Assembly (NCBI GenBank): GCA_021234535.1
Contig: SFZH01000008.1
Coordinates: forward strand, 23,848,739 to 23,912,738
Direction: 5' to 3'
DNA from: Stichopus chloronotus
Lineage: Eukaryota > Echinodermata > Holothuroidea > Aspidochirotida > Stichopodidae
DNA length: 64,000 bases
Part shown: piece by piece, positions 39,901 to 45,900 of the stretch
Position numbering within the stretch: the first letter of the stretch is position 1
How the letters are laid out: the number at the start of each line of letters is the position of its first letter
Made by a program: the position numbers and the translations under genes
The notes under the pieces: model-generated
Databases searched by the model: none
The model's input: the letters and a program-made list of their open reading frames with translations, nothing else
What the model was told of the DNA's origin: nothing

Positions 39901-42900
39901 AGTGGCCTACAGTACCACATGGTATGTACTGTACATACCTAGTGTACAGTACCTAGCAATTGTAGTGCCAATTTACAGATAGGTATGTATACTGTATTGG
40001 GAGAAAAAATGGCAGATCAGACAGGAATACAATAAAGAAATTCAAGAATATTGCACCCATTTACAGTATTATGAGGAAGGCACGCAATGTTTAGTATGTG
40101 GTTTCATAATATTCTGTGCATTATCAAAAAACAGAGACATTTCATATTTTTGTGTATGTTTCTGTTTGATATTAGGGTGCAAGTCAATAATGTGCACTAC
40201 AGTAAGCAACTGTGCAAAAATTCCACATCATGTATGTTGTATACTTGTGTGATGCAATAAGAATGTAATTCACATCATGTTACATTAATTCTCACTTCCA
40301 TTGTAGTATATATTTATTGTACACAATGTGATAAAATATAAAATAAATGAAACGAAACATCAGATAGCATTCAACAGTCAGAGATCTGTACTTAAGGTTG
40401 ACACACACACACAGAGTCTGTTTGTAACAACACCATAGGGTGGGCAATGTAAAAATATAGACCTATCTATAAATGAAAAAAGTGACCAAAATACCTACAT
40501 CACACAACATGCATCAATAATGGTAGGCAACAGCTACTGTAATGTTGTGGTTATGTGGGTCAGCAAGGGTGTGAAGAAGCCCGCAGCAGCTTTTGTGGTA
40601 CCACACTCAACACTTAAATTAGGTCCCTCTCACCCCCAAAAATTTGCTTCCAACCGCCTCAGATTTACTCCATATTTTGCCATCATACAGTATTTCTACC
40701 AGTGTGCTATTTTTATGGAGTGCACAATAATAACACTAAGATAAAACATGATAATTATTAGTTAGAGGTTGTATTCACATTTGGATACTGTACAAGCCCT
40801 TGGAAGTTGGACGGATCGATTTTGACAATCTGTGATGCTTCAGTGACTAGATGCGCTTTAACATTGTTGGTGCTCTGCTTACAGTATTATTGTCAAGCTG
40901 GCAAATTTACATCCTACAGTAATCTCAGATCTCCATCCTTGGTTGGCAAGCATCAGCAATTGACTCTCTATGCAAAAAAAAAAAAAAAAACTTTTCAAAC
41001 ATTACAAACATATGTACACAAACAAAACAATAACCTGTAGGTCAAAAACAAATTACTGTAGTCACCAACAAATGCTACAATGATTTAGGACATAAATGTA
41101 TTTAGTTACCTTTTATTCTGTGACAGATGGTGTTTTCTTGGTATCTCCGGAATTCATCCTCCACCTCTCTCTGCCTCTCCTTCTCTGCTCGTATTCGGGC
41201 TGCTTCTGCTTTGGCGTACTGTTTGAGTTCCCGCGTGAAGCGGCCATGCATCTGTAGGGTGGGAAGTGGAGTAGGGTAAGATGAAGATGTTCTGGTATCA
41301 TAACCACTGCTACAGTCAGAACCAGATTCATCGCCACTGTATTCAAACACAGTGTCGTGATCAGAACAGACTGACGACGTCTCCATCATCGTCACGGGAA
41401 CGTCCTCTTCTCGGGTGCCTCTGGTTCGCTCGGAGGGGTTATTGTCCCCATTTTGCGACACCGTGGAATGCACCCCAGGTGCACTACCAGAGTCAAATGT
41501 ATTATAAGAGGTCTGGCTCGCTTTACGAAGTGGATCATCTCGAAGAGAGGTCTTTGAAGTTACTTTAGAGGAAGGATTCCTCAAGTAACAATCCTCTCTA
41601 TCAGAAGCACTGATCCTCTGAGCAGATACTGACAAGAGAGGGGTAATGGCTAATGGAAATGGGATAGTCTGTTGCCCCTCTACCCTACCGTTGGATGGTA
41701 GTGGTTTGGAACCTGGTAAACGTTTGATTTCCATAAATTGCTGGCCTCTGCTTTGCTTATAGTAAACAAGCACTTGATGAGTTGATTGAATTTGATGTCA
41801 TGAATTCAATTCCTCCCAGTACATATCCAATAGTACTGCAAGTAAACCTCATGTATGCTACCATTTAATGTCAAGTCCTTCTTCAGTGACCTCAATTTAT
41901 GTGCATTGATGTTAGAACTTCCTTCCATGATGCCAAAATAAAAGTTATTTTGCCTTCTGTACAGGTTACCGATCTGTGACTCCGTGTAGCTACCATGGTA
42001 TTTTTAGGTAAGGAGACATTCAATTACACATCCAGAGTAAAGAAGGCAAAAACCAAGTGAATGGCTACACGACAGTACGGATTGAACATGAATAAGACCT
42101 GTAGTAATTTAGTAATGTTTGATAGGATAATGACCCATCACATGTGTATGTGAGTTACATTTCCTACCGTTTTGTTTGATGTGTTTTATGACTCATTCAC
42201 CTTGTACAATGACCAAAGATGAAACCTGCTGTGCAGTATTGTAGTTCAGTATTACTTCAAAGACCAACAATTACCAGCTTAATCATTTCCTGACTCATGT
42301 ACAGTAGTAAGCTGTAGTCAGCTGTGGTACAAGCATGGAAGTTGAACCAAGTGCCCTTCAAATCCACAAATTAGATTGCATTACTCTCAGAGCATATTAT
42401 GAGCATTAAGTAATATACTCGGAGTAATTTATTGTAACTTTTAATGAAAGCTCTAAAATGATGACGACCTCACAGGGTAACACCACAGATCAGTGATGTA
42501 TAAATACACTGTGAATGTGCAGACATTACTGTGAAGGCAGTGTACACTAAACCACTCGTACTGTACAGCTGCAGTAATGCACAGGCATTTGTTCTTCTCT
42601 GAGTTCCCAACTTGGAAGCATTTATCAAAGCATAGAGTAAGACATGTCTGATCAAGATTCTTCTGACTGCAAAGGATTTTTGATCCACAAACAACTTCTG
42701 GTTCCAGAGATTAACGCCGTAGGAAAATGAATAGCACGTTCCGACATACTGTACTGAAGGTAGGCACTGTACGTAACAGTGACATTTGGAGCACATCGCT
42801 TGAAATTTAATGATTTGCCATCAGCTATCTATGTGTTTTGTACCAGAATACCAATGTTCAGATAGTTTATTTTTTCCCATTTGACTATATTATTGTCATG

Positions 42901-45900
42901 GGCAGATTAAAGTAAGTCTGTAAATCAATACTCCACCTGATGATGTAGGACATCAACACAAAGATGCTTGGCATACCAAGATTCTATATCATGAACATTT
43001 CCTCAATAATAAGAAACCAGGTCACATACATGCAGTAACCACATCTTCAGATTTCATAAACACTGATGACAGCATCAACAAAACATGGACTAAAATCTAG
43101 AACTAATTTAATGCAGTAAAGAGATCTTTCCTCATTCGAATGAACAGAATTTTTGAAAATTCACATCTTGACATTCAGTGACAGGCGGGAATGCCTCCTT
43201 GTGACTGAAGCTTGGATATCAATATGAGAGAGTCCTGGTGGTTTTACTTGGGTTGAAACAAAGTCGTATCCCTGTACCATGCCTTCAGTACCCTGCAGTA
43301 TACTGTACTACTTCAATATAATATGTTCTGTACAGTATAAAAACACTGCACTATAAGTCTCCCACTCTTGATCCAATTACTGTACTCTCTCTGATAATTA
43401 AATTAAGAATGTGCTACAGGGAAACAATACAATTGGTAGATAATCCAAACCAGATTGAACTCACTCGACTGGATACAAACAATGAGTTGACAATCCATAA
43501 ACCACAACAGAAACTAGACTGAGCACACTTTATCTTGCTGACTAAGTGTGGTTAAATATAGCCTTTTAAAACAGCTGATCCTGGTCAGTTGTCAGCTTTG
43601 TGGTGATGACTGGAAGCATCTAAACCTGTATCCAAACGCTGCAAGATTCAACTCCGCATGCACATTGTAAAACTTGTCTGAGAAAATGTTCCAATACGTA
43701 ACCAAGTAACGACATCCAAGTTTTACAAAACAAGATTTATCACAGAACACTAGAGAGATACTGATCCATGTTCAGTACTGAGATTAATTTTTTACGATGC
43801 TCAAAATTTTGATTAAAACTTTGCAGAACGGTGCAGAGGTGTGCCGCACTATAGCTGTTGAAACTTGAGTACTGTATGCAGTGGATCTATAGACAGCATG
43901 GACAGTTAATGAATGGATATATAGAGCAGGATAGATTTACAACATTCCATTTTACCAAGATGTACAAGAGAACTGTTCACATATCACCAAAGATACTGAG
44001 GACAGTAATCTTCAGTGGTGAGTAAATTCGAATCCATTATACTGTAGAAAACAAGTACAACTAACTGCAGACTGCAAGTTTGCCCATTTGTTGACTATCA
44101 TGTATACAGTATCTTTAGCATTGGTACAATGTCACATCAGTCGGGTCAATCTCATCACATCAACTTTAACTGTCTTACAGTAGCTCAAAAGAATATTGAA
44201 GGTAAAGTATACATCTTATGTTTCAAGAGCCACAGAGAATACAGAGATCTACAGTATCAAACTGTGAATGAATTGTAAGTCTAGCAGATAAAATGACCTC
44301 AAAGAGGTCAGTTTAAACCTATACAAGTCAGACTCTCAGTACAGAATGGCAGTAACATTCACTGGCAACCTTCAGTGCATGAATACAGAAAAGCATCCAA
44401 CAACCTAGCCATTCTGTAGTTTGTATGCACACACAATATTGTGATATATTCCTAAAGGGAAATAAGACATTTGTTTTAGGGGAAACAATCACATTTTTAA
44501 AACTGATGTTTGTGAACGTAGATTGATAGATCATTCTACAGTAAATAAGGAAGGGCAGTAGCCTTCTTTTCAAGAAACAAGTTTCTCACTGATAGAAATT
44601 ACACACCTTGCTCAATAATTACAGTAGTTTACCCAATTTCCAAAATTCAAATGATGCATCTTCCTTTACTCATCACATACATTGTAATGTTTTGATGACA
44701 TGAAGCTTTGGCAGATGTTTTTTGATGAGACTGAATGGTTTAGCAATGATTGAAGCTGTTTTCCTTGTATGACATGTTGGTGTATCGTAAATGCCATACT
44801 GTACAGTATTTCCCTTTAATGGTACACCAGGAAACTACTATAGGAAACTTCTGCAGCCTACAGGACATTGCTCAGTCGGCTATATTGTCACTCTGAACAC
44901 TCAAACACCTACAGTAGCACAGAAGGAAAATGCCAGGATAGTCCAGCCACAAATTTAACTTTGAGTGAGTTAATGTAACCATTCTGGAGAAACTTCCAGT
45001 CAGTTCCCATGCATGGTTCTCTAGATATACCAGTTGAAGTTACCCCCTTCGCTATTAACTGTGAACTTGAGGCAAACAGGAGTGACATCATCTCCTCACA
45101 TTGATGAAGTGTCCTTTGTTGTCTTAGTTATTGAATATATTATTTTGAACTTGAACTCAATAGGGGTCAGCTTAAGTACTGGTTATATTCTCATACTCCT
45201 TATACATTCAAATTATGATAGATCTAATGTAGGTATTGAGTATTAAGTTTGGTGTTAAGTTTAAAGAAAAACATAGAATGCTTTATCAATGTGGGGAGAC
45301 GACATCACTCCAGCTTGCTTCAAACTACCTTCCGATAACAAATGTGGTAACTTCCATGTATCTTGGGGAACCACACATGGGAATTGAATGAAAGTTTCAC
45401 AATAATGGTTAGATTTACTAAATCTTCAACATATCAAAGCTGTATTTGTGGCTGGAACATCCTTTTAAGGTATTAACCAATTACAAGTTTCAGAAATGAT
45501 GTTTTGTAACATGCTCTTCTGCACAAAGTATACTGTGCATAGAACTTTTATACCTATCAAGTAGCCTACTGTATGTGTTCACTGATCACACAAGTACCTC
45601 AGGCAAAGTGCCAAATACTAACAATATGAACTTATCCATTCATGCATCAAATGGTAAAATTATGAATTGTATGAACACAAAGCCTCTCAACAGTATGTTA
45701 GAGTTCAATTGCTGTAGTGTACATACTGCAGTGTATGTATAGTACATGTTATTAAGGTTGCAGGTATTGTGCACAGTACAATATGTCACAGTCTACTTTG
45801 TCATTCAGACACAATGGCTTTTATCATGCTAATCAACAGTTTGGACTAAATGATACAGAATATGTTTCATTGTCCCTTACCACAGATGCAGTTATTGCTA

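Larger units (their letters stand above)
31647..41109. other. Channel intron 2, rich in TACTGTA/TACAGTA words
   Basis: A 9.5-kb intron. Outside its two mobile elements it is low-complexity AT-rich DNA studded with TGTACTGTAC, TACAGTA and TACTGTA (for example 32430-32640, 35170-35200, 39520-39600, 39875-39955). Open frames such as 33392-33739 are by-products and have no homology. Confidence 0.6.

Noticed and set aside
41735..41773. Start of the channel N-terminal extension at 41773
   Set aside because: That codon is GTG on the minus strand; the first ATG in frame is at 41734, so the extra 13 codons were not included.
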